Shown piece by piece: positions 1-8,705 of a stretch of DNA of 34,814 nucleotides; positions within the stretch are counted from its first letter, which is position 1, and each line of letters opens with the position of its first letter. Source of the DNA: an uncultured beta proteobacterium (GTDB taxonomy: Bacteria; Pseudomonadota; Gammaproteobacteria; Burkholderiales; Burkholderiaceae); the NCBI GenBank assembly GCA_903892315.1, contig CAITHY010000153.1, positions 1 through 34,814 on the forward strand, written 5' to 3'. The notes beneath the pieces are model-generated. The model was not told the DNA's origin and did not search any database. It saw nothing but the letters and a program-made list of their open reading frames with translations. Position numbers and translations under genes: made by a program.

Positions 1-19
1 TCCATTACCAAGGTGACAT

Positions 20-589
20 ATGAGACTTACAACCAAAGGTCGTTTTGCAGTAACCGCAATGATTGATTTAGCCCTGCGTGAAACGCATGGCCCCGTAACT
101 TTGGCCGGAATTAGCCAAAGACAAAAGATTTCCCTTTCTTACCTCGAGCAATTGTTTGGCAAATTACGCCGTTTCAATATCGTGGAGAGTACTCGTGGGC
201 CTGGTGGTGGCTATACCCTAGCGCGACCATCCTCTGAGGTGAGTGTTGCCGACATCATTGTTGCTGTCGATGAGCCTCTCGATGCAACCCAATGTGGCGG
301 CAAAGGAAACTGTCACACTGATGAAGAAAATCATGGCCGCTGCATGACCCATGATCTCTGGAGCAATCTCAATTCCAAAATGGTTGAGTACCTGAGTTCA
401 GTGAGCTTGAAAGATTTGGTTCATCAGCAAGAAGGGCGCGGCATTGTGATTCAAGATATGCGCCAAAAGAAAATTAAAGTTGAAAGCGCTAAAGCAGATA
501 AGCCTGCTCCAGCGCTTGCAGCTAAAAAAGAAGTAGTGCCTAAAGCGCCATTAGTGAATTCCGTATTCAATTTAGCGCGACAAAGTTAA
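20..589 (+). CDS. iscR: Fe-S cluster regulator IscR (Rrf2 family)
   Basis: Rrf2-family transcription factor that senses the cell's iron-sulfur status by carrying a [2Fe-2S] cluster and represses the isc operon when loaded. The N-terminal winged helix-turn-helix covers about residues 1-75, starting MRLTTKGRFAVTAM, with the wing around RGPGGGYTLARP. Cluster ligands are visible as C92, C98 and C108, with H111 as the likely fourth ligand. Compared with the well-known C92-C98-C104-H107 pattern of E. coli, four residues (about DEEN) are inserted between the second and third cysteine. A Lys/Ala/Pro-rich tail after about residue 150 makes it 189 aa, against about 162 in E. coli. It is the first gene of the isc operon, 28 bp before iscS. 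The SD-like AAGGTGA sits just upstream of the ATG. The promoter lies outside the window, so autoregulation is inferred from the family. Confidence 0.97.
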   Translation: MRLTTKGRFAVTAMIDLALRETHGPVTLAGISQRQKISLSYLEQLFGKLRRFNIVESTRGPGGGYTLARPSSEVSVADIIVAVDEPLDATQCGGKGNCHTDEENHGRCMTHDLWSNLNSKMVEYLSSVSLKDLVHQQEGRGIVIQDMRQKKIKVESAKADKPAPALAAKKEVVPKAPLVNSVFNLARQS

Positions 590-617
590 TAACGTAGTAC
601 CTACCGATAAATAAACC

Positions 618-1877
618 ATGAACGCACCACAAGACCTTCCAAAACAACCGGTTCCCATGTTTAGCCCTAAGCACTTCCCGGTGTACATGGACTATTCAGC
701 TACAACGCCGATTGATCCGCGTGTGGTTGACAAAATGTTGCCATATTTGCGTGAGCAGTTTGGTAACGCGGCCTCCCGTAGCCATGCTTATGGCTGGGCT
801 GCAGAAGAAGCGGTTGAGTGGGCGCGTTCAGAAGTTGCTCAATTAGTACATGCCGACCCGAGAGAAATTGTGTTTACTAGCGGCGCTACTGAAAGTATTA
901 ACTTGGCATTAAAAGGTGCGGCGCATTTTTATAAAGATCGTGGCAATCACATTATTACCGTTAAGACTGAGCACAAGGCAACTTTAGACACCTGTCGTGA
1001 GCTTGAGCGTGAAGGTTTTGAAGTAACTTATTTAGACGTATTGCCTAATGGCTTAATTGATTTTGCACAGCTGGAGGCTGCAATGAAGCCTGGTACGATT
1101 TTGACTTCAGTCATGTACGTCAATAATGAAATCGGTGTTGTGCAAGATATTCCTGCAATTGGTGAGTTGTGCCGTTCACGCGGTGTGATTTTTCATGTCG
1201 ACGCAGCGCAAGCAACTGGCAAAGTAGATATTGACTTAGAAAAGATCAAAGTGGATTTGATGAGCTTTTCTGCGCACAAGACTTATGGTCCTAAGGGTAT
1301 TGGTGCATTGTTTGTGCGTCGTAAGCCACGTATTCGTATTGAGGCGCAGATTCATGGTGGTGGTCATGAGCGCGGAATGCGTTCAGGAACTCTCGCAGTT
1401 CATCAGATCGTAGGAATGGGCGAGGCTTTCCGCATTGCTCGTGTTGAGATGATCGAAGAGAACGAGCGTATTCGTGGACTGCGTGATCGCTTACTCAATG
1501 GTTTGAAAGATATTGAAGAAGTCTATGTCAACGGTGACATGGACGATCGCGTGCCACATAACCTCAACATTAGTTTTAACTATGTTGAAGGTGAATCCAT
1601 GTTGATGGCGCTGAAAGATTTAGCGATCTCCTCTGGTTCAGCCTGTACCTCAGCATCCCTAGAGCCTTCTTATGTATTGCGTGCTCTGGGGCGTAATGAT
1701 GAGTTGGCACATAGTTCTATTCGTTTTACCTTGGGTCGCTTTACGACTGAAGAAGAAGTGGACTTCACAATCAAGTTGGTAAAAGAAAAGATTGCCAAGT
1801 TGCGCGAGTTATCTCCACTCTGGGAAATGTATAAAGACGGAATCGATATCAGCACGATTCAATGGGCAGCACACTAA
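618..1877 (+). CDS. iscS: Cysteine desulfurase IscS
   Basis: PLP-dependent cysteine desulfurase. It removes sulfur from L-cysteine as an enzyme persulfide and passes it to IscU, and in many bacteria also to tRNA thiolation and cofactor pathways. The PLP lysine is K221 in [12 protein letters not shown], and the persulfide cysteine is C343 in the [13 protein letters not shown] loop. Both are shifted by 15 from E. coli K206 and C328 because of an N-terminal extension of about 15 residues (419 aa instead of 404). The fold-type I signature around [11 protein letters not shown] is present, and the C-terminus ends in the typical WAAH-like tail. The gene lies between iscR and iscU, and the group I IscS character fits the ISC operon. 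The ATG at 618 is the only sensible start, though its SD is weak. Confidence 0.98.
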   Translation: MNAPQDLPKQPVPMFSPKHFPVYMDYSATTPIDPRVVDKMLPYLREQFGNAASRSHAYGWAAEEAVEWARSEVAQLVHADPREIVFTSGATESINLALKGAAHFYKDRGNHIITVKTEHKATLDTCRELEREGFEVTYLDVLPNGLIDFAQLEAAMKPGTILTSVMYVNNEIGVVQDIPAIGELCRSRGVIFHVDAAQATGKVDIDLEKIKVDLMSFSAHKTYGPKGIGALFVRRKPRIRIEAQIHGGGHERGMRSGTLAVHQIVGMGEAFRIARVEMIEENERIRGLRDRLLNGLKDIEEVYVNGDMDDRVPHNLNISFNYVEGESMLMALKDLAISSGSACTSASLEPSYVLRALGRNDELAHSSIRFTLGRFTTEEEVDFTIKLVKEKIAKLRELSPLWEMYKDGIDISTIQWAAH

Positions 1878-1915
1878 AAGATATTTACAGATAAAGAAAT
1901 TAAAGAGGAAACACC

Positions 1916-2302
1916 ATGGCATATAGCGAAAAGGTCATCGACCACTACGAAAATCCCCGCAATGTTGGCTCATTTGAGAAGGGCGACGATACAGTAGGTA
2001 CTGGCATGGTTGGGGCCCCAGCCTGCGGCGATGTAATGAAATTACAGATTCGTGTGAATGATCAAGGGGTGATCGAAGACGCAAAGTTCAAGACTTATGG
2101 CTGCGGTTCTGCGATTGCTTCATCTTCTCTGGTCACGGAGTGGGTTAAGGGCAAGACTTTGGACCAAGCATTAGAGATTAAGAATTCACTGATTGCTGAA
2201 GAGTTGGCTTTGCCTCCTGTAAAAATCCACTGTTCCATTTTGGCGGAAGATGCTATCAAAGCAGCAGTGGCTGATTACAAAGAAAAGCATCCAGCAAAGT
2301 AA
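1916..2302 (+). CDS. iscU: Fe-S cluster scaffold IscU
   Basis: Scaffold protein on which a [2Fe-2S] cluster is built from IscS-derived sulfur and then handed to apo-proteins with help from HscA and HscB. The three conserved cysteines are C37, C63 and C106, with D39 beside the first and H105 beside the third. The HscA recognition motif LPPVK is at residues 99-103. The length of 128 aa equals the family norm. It follows iscS by 38 bp and has a good SD (AAAGAGGAA) before the ATG. Everything needed for function appears intact. Confidence 0.98.
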   Translation: MAYSEKVIDHYENPRNVGSFEKGDDTVGTGMVGAPACGDVMKLQIRVNDQGVIEDAKFKTYGCGSAIASSSLVTEWVKGKTLDQALEIKNSLIAEELALPPVKIHCSILAEDAIKAAVADYKEKHPAK

Positions 2303-2331
2303 CAGCAAAAAAGATAAAGAAGTAGACAACT

Positions 2332-2655
2332 ATGGCAATTACCTTAACCGACAAAGCAGCTGCACACGTAAACCGCAACCTCGAAAAGCGCGGCAAAGGT
2401 TGTGGCTTGCGCTTGGGTGTTCGCACAACAGGTTGCTCTGGCTTGGCTTATCAGCTTGAGTATGTCGATGAGCCCGCTGCTGAAGATCAAGTATTTGAGT
2501 CCAATGGTATTAAGGTATTTGTAGATCCAAAAAGCTTGGCTTATCTGGATGGCACAGAGCTAGACTTTGTGCGCGAGGGTTTGAACGAGGGGTTTAAGTT
2601 TCAAAATCCAAACGTAAAAGATGAGTGTGGTTGTGGCGAATCCTTCCGCGTCTGA
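2332..2655 (+). CDS. iscA: A-type Fe-S carrier IscA
   Basis: A-type carrier (HesB/IscA family) that binds iron or Fe-S clusters and delivers them, mainly to [4Fe-4S] proteins. The three family cysteines are present: C35 in TTGCSGLAY, and C99 and C101 in the C-terminal ECGCGESF motif. Its length of 107 aa is exactly typical. It starts 29 bp after iscU. Its last 35 bp overlap the start of hscB in another frame, so the two are probably translationally coupled. Confidence 0.97.
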   Translation: MAITLTDKAAAHVNRNLEKRGKGCGLRLGVRTTGCSGLAYQLEYVDEPAAEDQVFESNGIKVFVDPKSLAYLDGTELDFVREGLNEGFKFQNPNVKDECGCGESFRV

Positions 2656-3160
2656 CGATTACTTTCGCTTCTTTGGATTAAATCAGCAATTCAAAATCGA
2701 TTTGCCTGCCTTAGATCAGGCATACCTAGCGATTCAGAAAGAAGTCCACCCCGATCGCCATGCTCGTGGCAGCGATGCAGAGCAACGTCTTGCCATGCAA
2801 ATGGCAACACTTGCTAATACGGCCTTACAAACTCTCAAGAATCCAATTCAGCGTGGCCTCTACATTTGCCAGCTGCAGGGTATTGATGCCAAGCTAGAAA
2901 CCAATACAGCAATGCCTGCTGCTTTTCTCATGAAGCAGATGGAATGGCGAGAGAATTTGGATGAGCAGGCAGAAGATCTGCCTGCTTTGGAAGTTTTGAT
3001 GGCCGAGGTTGAGCGGTCTAAACAAGATACGCTTGCAGAGATTACCCAAGCCATTGATGGTGCCAAGAACTACACGCGTGCCGCTGAGCTACTTCGCGGT
3101 TTACTCTTTATCGATAAGTTTGCGGATGAGCTTGATGACGCCATTGCGGCCTTAATCTAG
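2621..3160 (+). CDS. hscB: J-domain co-chaperone HscB
   Basis: J-type co-chaperone that binds IscU, brings it to HscA and stimulates HscA's ATPase. The N-terminal J domain (about residues 12-85) contains the essential HPD at residues 43-45 within KEVHPDRHA. The C-terminal part, from about residue 95, is the predicted three-helix IscU-binding domain. At 179 aa it is slightly longer than E. coli HscB (171). The ATG at 2621 lies inside iscA. GTG codons at 2627 and 2633 are in the same frame and could serve instead; none changes the domain content. The gene is followed by hscA after 28 bp. Confidence 0.95.
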   Translation: MSVVVANPSASDDYFRFFGLNQQFKIDLPALDQAYLAIQKEVHPDRHARGSDAEQRLAMQMATLANTALQTLKNPIQRGLYICQLQGIDAKLETNTAMPAAFLMKQMEWRENLDEQAEDLPALEVLMAEVERSKQDTLAEITQAIDGAKNYTRAAELLRGLLFIDKFADELDDAIAALI

Positions 3161-3188
3161 TCCTGACTCAAGCTAAACTCTATCTCCT

Positions 3189-5054
3189 ATGGCCTTATTA
3201 CAAATCTCTGAACCTGGTAAATCGCTAGCGCCCCATCAGCGCCGAATTGCCGTGGGGATAGATTTAGGAACCACCAATTCATTGGTAGCGATTGTGCGTG
3301 ATGCCTTGCCTAAGGTCCTACCTGACGCACGGGGGCGTGAGCTTCTTCCATCCGTAATCCGTTATTTGCCCAATGGCAGAACTCAGGCTGGCTTTGAGGC
3401 GCTTGAGAGTGTTGTGATTGACCCCAAAAACACCATTGTTTCGGTGAAGCGTTTCATGGGTCGCGGCTTGCTGGATGTCGAGAATATTGAGAGCGCTCCA
3501 TACGACTTTGTCGATCAACCCGGCATGCTCAAACTCAGAACCGTTGCTGGGGATAAGAGTCCCATTGAAGTCTCGGCAGAAATCTTGGCACGCTTACGTC
3601 AATTAGCAGAAGATTCTGTTTCCGATGAAATTGTTGGTGCTGTGATTACGGTCCCCGCTTACTTTGATGATGCGCAACGTCAAGCCACCAAGGATGCTGC
3701 TAAGTTAGCTGGCATTGAGGTTCTCCGTTTATTGAATGAGCCGACTGCGGCTGCCATTGCTTACGGATTGGATAATGCCTCTGAAGGTATTTACGCCGTT
3801 TATGACCTAGGTGGTGGAACCTTTGATATTTCCATATTAAGCATGAGTCGTGGCGTGTTTGAAGTGCTCTCTACTGGGGGTGATTCTGCTCTAGGCGGCG
3901 ATGACTTTGATCATCGCTTGTATTGCTGGGTGATTGAGCAAGCCAAGCTTCCTCCTTTATCAATTCACGATCATCGTACGCTGCTGCAGGCCTGTAAGCA
4001 TGCCAAAGAGCTGCTGAGTCACAATCCTCTAGCGCGTGTGCATGAGACTCTCGCAGATGGGACTGTGGTGAATGTTGGAGTGAGTCAGGCACAACTCTTT
4101 GAAATAACCCAAAATCTGGTGACTAAGACTCTGGTGGCCTGTAAAAAAGCGTTGCGCGACGCCGGCCTCAAAGCGGAGGACGTTAAAGGTGTGGTGATGG
4201 TGGGCGGTTCCACCCGTATGCCGAATGTGCAACGTGCCGTAGGTGAATTGTTTGGCACGCAACCGTTGAACAATTTAAATCCCGACCAAGTGGTTGCATT
4301 AGGTGCGGCGATGCAGGCTGACCTGCTGGCTGGGAACCAGAGTAAAGATGATGAATGGCTTTTGTTGGATGTCATTCCGCTATCACTTGGTATTGAAACC
4401 ATGGGCGGTTTGGTAGAAAAAATCATTCCCCGTAACACACCTATACCAGTAGCAAGAGCGCAAGATTTCACCACCTTTAAAGATGGCCAAACTGCATTAG
4501 CTGTTCAGGTGGTGCAAGGCGAGCGCGAACTGGCGCAAGACTGCCGGTCATTAGGTAAGTTTGAATTGCGCGGCATCCCTGCAATGGCTGCAGGCGCAGC
4601 GCGTATTCGGGTCACTTTTCAGGTGGATGCTGATGGCTTATTGTCTGTAAGTGCCGTAGAGCAAGGCTCTGGCGTGAAAGCATCCATTGATATCAAGCCT
4701 TCATATGGCTTAACCGACGCAGAGATTACTCGCATGCTGCAAGATGGTTTTGCATCCGCCAAAGAAGATTTACTTTCTAGGTCATTACGTGAAGAGCAGG
4801 TAAATGCGCAGCGCTTACTGGATGCTGTGCAAACAGCGTTAGCAAGTGATCGCTCTCTACTAAACCTAGAAGAGCAGAAAGAAGTTGATCAAGAAATGGC
4901 AACCCTCCAAAAAATCTTAAATGAAGAAACTGATAGCGCGATCGTACGCAGGGCAGTTGATCATGCCGCTAAAGCTACTGATGAATTTGCACAAAAACGC
5001 ATGAACGCAAGTATTCAAAAAGCGCTATCAGGCAAGAACGTTGCTGAAATTTAA
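3189..5054 (+). CDS. hscA: Hsp70-type chaperone HscA
   Basis: Specialised Hsp70 that binds the LPPVK motif of IscU and uses ATP to promote cluster release. The nucleotide-binding domain shows phosphate-1 GIDLGTTNS (residues 23-31), [16 protein letters not shown] (153-168), [12 protein letters not shown] (182-193), phosphate-2 YDLGGGTFD (205-213) and the adenosine motif [10 protein letters not shown] at about 336-345. The substrate-binding domain starts near [16 protein letters not shown], followed by a helical lid. With 621 aa it matches HscA (616 in E. coli) rather than the longer DnaK, and the operon position confirms the assignment. Confidence 0.97.
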   Translation: MALLQISEPGKSLAPHQRRIAVGIDLGTTNSLVAIVRDALPKVLPDARGRELLPSVIRYLPNGRTQAGFEALESVVIDPKNTIVSVKRFMGRGLLDVENIESAPYDFVDQPGMLKLRTVAGDKSPIEVSAEILARLRQLAEDSVSDEIVGAVITVPAYFDDAQRQATKDAAKLAGIEVLRLLNEPTAAAIAYGLDNASEGIYAVYDLGGGTFDISILSMSRGVFEVLSTGGDSALGGDDFDHRLYCWVIEQAKLPPLSIHDHRTLLQACKHAKELLSHNPLARVHETLADGTVVNVGVSQAQLFEITQNLVTKTLVACKKALRDAGLKAEDVKGVVMVGGSTRMPNVQRAVGELFGTQPLNNLNPDQVVALGAAMQADLLAGNQSKDDEWLLLDVIPLSLGIETMGGLVEKIIPRNTPIPVARAQDFTTFKDGQTALAVQVVQGERELAQDCRSLGKFELRGIPAMAAGAARIRVTFQVDADGLLSVSAVEQGSGVKASIDIKPSYGLTDAEITRMLQDGFASAKEDLLSRSLREEQVNAQRLLDAVQTALASDRSLLNLEEQKEVDQEMATLQKILNEETDSAIVRRAVDHAAKATDEFAQKRMNASIQKALSGKNVAEI

Positions 5055-5093
5055 GCAAACGAAATACAAACCGAATACCAATAGAAAAGAATC

Positions 5094-5432
5094 ATGACTC
5101 AAATCGTTGTACTACCGCATAGTGAATATTGCCCTGAAGGTGCAGTGGTTGAAGTTGCCCCAGGCACTTCGATTTGTGAAGCCTTGTTAGAGAATGACAT
5201 TCCGATTGAGCATGCTTGCGATATGGTGTGCGCATGCACTACCTGCCATGTGGTTGTGAAAGAGGGCTTTCAGAGCTTGAATCCTCCAGATGATAACGAG
5301 GAAGACATGCTTGATCGTGCCTGGGGGCTAAACCCACAGTCTCGTTTATCTTGCCAAGCCATTGTTGCTAAACAGGATTTAGTAATTGAAATCCCTAAAT
5401 ATTCAATCAATCACGCCAAAGAGAATCATTAA
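5094..5432 (+). CDS. fdx: ISC-type [2Fe-2S] ferredoxin
   Basis: Adrenodoxin-like [2Fe-2S] ferredoxin that supplies electrons during cluster assembly. The ligands are C42, C48, C51 and C87, arranged as C-x5-C-x2-C...C, with the additional C46 that is also present in E. coli Fdx. The 112-aa length is normal. It is the last gene of the isc operon: no iscX-like small acidic gene follows, and a strong terminator lies about 120 bp downstream. The Fpr encoded at 9793-10569 is a plausible reductase for it, which is an inference from known ferredoxin/Fpr pairs. Confidence 0.97.
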   Translation: MTQIVVLPHSEYCPEGAVVEVAPGTSICEALLENDIPIEHACDMVCACTTCHVVVKEGFQSLNPPDDNEEDMLDRAWGLNPQSRLSCQAIVAKQDLVIEIPKYSINHAKENH

Positions 5433-5550
5433 TGCACCAAAATAAGGCACTAATGCATCCAATCATGCAAAGCTAGTAAAGAGTTATTTCTGGTGAGGCT
5501 AAGATGAAGTTGTAGTTCATTCTTTAGGTAGTACCTCCATAAAAATCTTT
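5433..5550. other. Short intergenic stretch after fdx
   Basis: There are 118 bp between the fdx stop and the terminator. I find no coding sequence of useful length (only a 14-codon ATG frame directly after fdx), no iscX homologue and no recognisable RNA. It is most simply the 3' untranslated end of the isc mRNA. Confidence 0.5.
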
Positions 5551-5579
5551 AAAGCCATCCTTCGGGGTGGCTTTTTTTT
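5551..5579 (+). terminator. Rho-independent terminator of the isc operon
   Basis: The arms AAAGCCATCC and GGGTGGCTTT form a 10-bp stem (with one G-T pair) around a TTCG tetraloop, followed by a further run of T. This is a textbook intrinsic terminator for the plus strand, closing iscRSUA-hscBA-fdx. Confidence 0.93.
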
Positions 5580-5593
5580 CTGCTTGATAAATG

Positions 5594-5618
5594 AAAAAGC
5601 CTCGCAACGCGAGGCTTT
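5594..5618 (-). terminator. Rho-independent terminator of the cys operon
   Basis: Inverted repeat with core GCCTCGC / GCGAGGC and loop AAC. On the plus strand it is preceded by five A, which become a T5 tail on the minus strand. It lies 20 bp beyond the cysN stop and stands back to back with the isc terminator, separating two convergent operons. Confidence 0.88.
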
Positions 5619-5638
5619 GTTGTGACGCAGAGCAGAAT

Positions 5639-6988
5639 TTACTGTGCAACCGCTGCCCGAATCATACCTGCAGCAACTGTGTGATTTGTCGCCTCATCAA
5701 TCAAGATGAATGCGCCTGTACGTTGAGATTGATTGAACAAGTCTGCAACGATTGGCTTTTGCAAAATAAAATCAACGCGGCCAATTTCATTGGTAGAAAG
5801 TGTATGGACGTCGCTTGCTTGAGACAATGTTTGCACATCCAAGACTTGTTGAATACCCTTTACTTTTGCACCAACAGTATTTGTGGTGTGACGTAAAGCG
5901 TATTTACGACTCAATGACAGTGGCTCGCTGTCTAACCAGCATAAGTCGGCCGATAGTTGTTTGCTCAGTACAGGCGGATTTTTATCTTCCGTACTAATAA
6001 ATAATGAGCCGCGCGAGATATCAATGTCTTCGGATAGTTCAATCGCAACGGCTTGACCAGTCTCCGCTGAATCCACGGCATTATTGCCATTGGTTTGCTT
6101 GCTGCTGGAGCGGTTACCTAAATAAATCTCGGCAACTGTAGCTTCAGAGCCGCCAGGTAAAACCTTAATCTTTTGGCCTTTGCGAATACTGCCGGACTCG
6201 ATTTCACCAAGGTAACCCCGGAAGTCATCGGAGGCGCTGCCATCTTGACGTGCAACATATTGCACTGGAAAGCGTAAGGCTAGCTTTTCAGACTCAGGGC
6301 TGGTGTCTAGACCTTCGAGCCATTCTAATAAAGTAGGACCCTTATACCAAGGCGTATTTTTACTGGCAGTGACTACGTTAGCGCCCAGTAAAGCAGAAAT
6401 CGGAATCAACGTTGGCTTAGGTAGGCCAATTTTTTGGGTGAGGTCTTCAATAGATGTCTGGATGATATTAAATACTTTCTCATCAAACTCATACAAGTCC
6501 ATCTTGTTTACTGCAAACACGACATGACGCAAGCCTAGTAAATGCACAATGGCAGCGTGACGTTTTGTTTGTGCCAATAGAGTTGCTGGACTAGTTTTGA
6601 GATTAACGCGAGTTGCATCAACCAAGATCACTGCAACATCTGATTGGGACGCCCCTGTTACTAGATTGCGTGTGTACTGCTCATGTCCTGGGGCATCGGC
6701 AACGATGAACTTGCGCTTTGGAGTAGAAAAGTAGCGATAAGCTACATCAATGGTGATACCTTGTTCGCGTTCAGCCTCTAGGCCATCCGTTAGCAGTGCT
6801 AAATCAACGCCTGCATCCGATGAGGTAACGCGTGCATGCTTAGTCTTAGAAAGGGACTCCAGTTGATCCACCAAGATGGATTTGGTGTCATAGAGCAAGC
6901 GTCCAATTAAGGTGCTCTTGCCATCATCTACGCTACCTGCGGTGATGAAGCGTACAACGTTTTGGTGTTGAGTTTGATTAGAAGTCAT
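5639..6988 (-). CDS. cysN: Sulfate adenylyltransferase subunit 1 (GTPase)
   Basis: GTPase subunit of ATP sulfurylase. GTP hydrolysis drives CysD to form adenosine 5'-phosphosulfate (APS) from ATP and sulfate. The EF-Tu-like G domain shows G1 GSVDDGKST (18-26), the switch region EREQGITID, G3 DAPGH (98-102) and G4 NKMD (161-164). Two beta-barrel domains follow. The length of 449 aa leaves no room for a fused CysC (APS kinase) domain, which agrees with an APS-reducing rather than PAPS-reducing pathway. The start codon overlaps the cysD stop by one base (TGATG), so translation is coupled. It is the last gene of the operon. Confidence 0.97.
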   Translation of the reverse strand: MTSNQTQHQNVVRFITAGSVDDGKSTLIGRLLYDTKSILVDQLESLSKTKHARVTSSDAGVDLALLTDGLEAEREQGITIDVAYRYFSTPKRKFIVADAPGHEQYTRNLVTGASQSDVAVILVDATRVNLKTSPATLLAQTKRHAAIVHLLGLRHVVFAVNKMDLYEFDEKVFNIIQTSIEDLTQKIGLPKPTLIPISALLGANVVTASKNTPWYKGPTLLEWLEGLDTSPESEKLALRFPVQYVARQDGSASDDFRGYLGEIESGSIRKGQKIKVLPGGSEATVAEIYLGNRSSSKQTNGNNAVDSAETGQAVAIELSEDIDISRGSLFISTEDKNPPVLSKQLSADLCWLDSEPLSLSRKYALRHTTNTVGAKVKGIQQVLDVQTLSQASDVHTLSTNEIGRVDFILQKPIVADLFNQSQRTGAFILIDEATNHTVAAGMIRAAVAQ

Positions 6989-7911
6989 CAGAAGTAACCT
7001 TCTTTCTTACGGCGCTCCATAGAGGCCTCATTGGTTTGGTCATCCATGCGGGTTGCGCCACGCTCAGTAATTTCGGTAATGGCAGTCTCTGCAATGATCT
7101 CCAGAGGAGTGGCAGCAGTGCTCAGTACTGGGCAGGTGCAGCTGATGTCGCCAACAGTACGGAAGCGCACGCTCAGAATTTCACTGATATCGCCAGGCGC
7201 TTTAGGTGTTACATCTGTAACTGGGACTAATAAGCTGTTTTTCTTTACTACTTCACGTTGGTGTGTGTAGTAAATGCTTGGAAGCTCTAACTTCTCACGG
7301 GAGATGTACTGCCAGATATCGAGTTCTGTCCAGTTGGAGATTGGGAACACACGCATGTTCTCCCCTTTGGCAATGCGAGCGTTATAGAGGTTCCAGAGTT
7401 CAGGGCGTTGAGCCTTGGGATCCCATTGGCCAAACTCATCACGGAAAGAGAAGATGCGTTCTTTAGCACGAGCCTTCTCTTCGTCGCGACGAGCGCCACC
7501 CATTAGGGCATCAAATTCATGTTCTGCAATAGCTTCTAGCAAGGTAACGGCTTGGGCAGCATTGCGAGAGTCGGTTTCTTTGCGTAAACGCACAGTCCCT
7601 TTGTTGATGGAGTCTTCAACGTGACCCACAATCAACTTCACACCAGTCTTTTCTACAACAGCATCACGATAGGCGATCACTTCGGGATAGTTGTGACCAG
7701 TATCAATATGCAAAATAGGGAAAGGCAACTTTACTGGGCGATCACCAAACTGAAATGCCTTGCGTGCCAAATGGAACATCACAATGGAATCCTTGCCGCC
7801 AGAAAACAGCATGGCCGGGTTAGCGCACTGAGCCACCACTTCGCGGATGATGTAAATCGACTCTGCTTCAAGCCAGTCTAGGTGATCATCTAATAATTTT
7901 TGTTCTTGCAT
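6988..7911 (-). CDS. cysD: Sulfate adenylyltransferase subunit 2
   Basis: Catalytic subunit of ATP sulfurylase, a member of the PP-loop ATP pyrophosphatase family. The PP-loop SGGKDS is at residues 37-42 in AMLFSGGKDSIVMFHLARKAF. The conserved GGARRDEEKARAKERIFS stretch and the C-terminal GATRMDDQ, ERRKKEGYF end are typical. At 307 aa it is close to E. coli CysD (302). It lies 65 bp downstream of cysH in an unusually AT-rich spacer and overlaps cysN by one base. It acts together with CysN in the cytoplasm. Confidence 0.97.
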   Translation of the reverse strand: MQEQKLLDDHLDWLEAESIYIIREVVAQCANPAMLFSGGKDSIVMFHLARKAFQFGDRPVKLPFPILHIDTGHNYPEVIAYRDAVVEKTGVKLIVGHVEDSINKGTVRLRKETDSRNAAQAVTLLEAIAEHEFDALMGGARRDEEKARAKERIFSFRDEFGQWDPKAQRPELWNLYNARIAKGENMRVFPISNWTELDIWQYISREKLELPSIYYTHQREVVKKNSLLVPVTDVTPKAPGDISEILSVRFRTVGDISCTCPVLSTAATPLEIIAETAITEITERGATRMDDQTNEASMERRKKEGYF

Positions 7912-7976
7912 TTTTTACTTCGTTCTTTGCTAAGTTTTATTAAATTTTTTAAATTGCTAACTCTTTTAGTAATTCT

Positions 7977-8705
7977 TTATTTATTGACGTGCAGACCGCA
8001 TTCTTTGCTATCACTTTGTAACCACCACCAGCGCCCAGCGCGGATGTCTTCACCCTTCTTCACCTGACGAGTGCAGGGTTCGCAGCCAATGCTGGGGTAG
8101 CCCTTGAGGTGCAGCGGATGAATGGGGACATTCTCTTGTTGGATGTATGCCCAGATATCGGCTTCAGTCCAGTCAAATAGTGGATTAAATTTAGCGATGC
8201 CTCTTGCATCATCTAGTTCTTCTAAGTTGAGTTCAGTGCGCGTTGTGGATTGTTCGCGTCTTTGTCCAGTGAGCCATGCATCTGCGCCTAACAATGCTGC
8301 GTTAAGTGGTTTGATCTTGCGCGCGCCACAGCAAGCTTTCTTCGGCTCTTCACCTTCGTAGAAACCATTCATGCCATATTGATCGATGAATGCTTGCACA
8401 TCATCTTCTTTGGGATAAACCTTTTCAATCGAAACACCATAGCGATCTTCAGTAGTCTTCACCATATCCACCGTCTCTTGGTGTAAGCGCCCAGTAGCCA
8501 ATGTAAATAATTTGATCTTGGCCCCCGCTTTAGAAATGGCGTCAGTAATCACCATGTCTTCCGCAGCAAGGCTGGTTGCAAAACGTACGTCTTTGAAGCG
8601 CTTAGCGATATCGATGAGGCGTTGCTTGAGGGTGGCCGACTTTTTGGCGAGCTCTAGGACGGTAAGGGTGCTTGGCGGAATCGACCAAAATTCTGGAGCA
8701 ATCAT
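7977..8705 (-). CDS. cysH: Adenylylsulfate (APS) reductase, 4Fe-4S type
   Basis: Assimilatory reductase that uses thioredoxin to reduce activated sulfate to sulfite. Substrate choice can be read from the cysteines: C125-C126 in KKACCGARK and C208/C211 in GCEPCTR are the [4Fe-4S] ligands of APS reductases, and C236 in the C-terminal KECGLH is the catalytic cysteine. PAPS-specific enzymes of the E. coli type lack the first four. I therefore call it an APS reductase; this agrees with the absence of an APS kinase here. Its start overlaps the stop of the upstream exporter gene as ATGA. The 242-aa length is normal. It depends on the ISC machinery for its cluster. Confidence 0.94.
   Translation of the reverse strand: MIAPEFWSIPPSTLTVLELAKKSATLKQRLIDIAKRFKDVRFATSLAAEDMVITDAISKAGAKIKLFTLATGRLHQETVDMVKTTEDRYGVSIEKVYPKEDDVQAFIDQYGMNGFYEGEEPKKACCGARKIKPLNAALLGADAWLTGQRREQSTTRTELNLEELDDARGIAKFNPLFDWTEADIWAYIQQENVPIHPLHLKGYPSIGCEPCTRQVKKGEDIRAGRWWWLQSDSKECGLHVNK

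Noticed and set aside
594..602. GTAGTACCT also found at 5529-5537, flanking the isc structural genes
   Set aside because: A 9-bp match between two intergenic spots several kilobases apart is likely by chance; no known IscR site pattern.
4085..4474. 129-aa minus-strand frame inside hscA
   Set aside because: Antisense shadow of a strongly conserved chaperone; no SD and no domain-like pattern.
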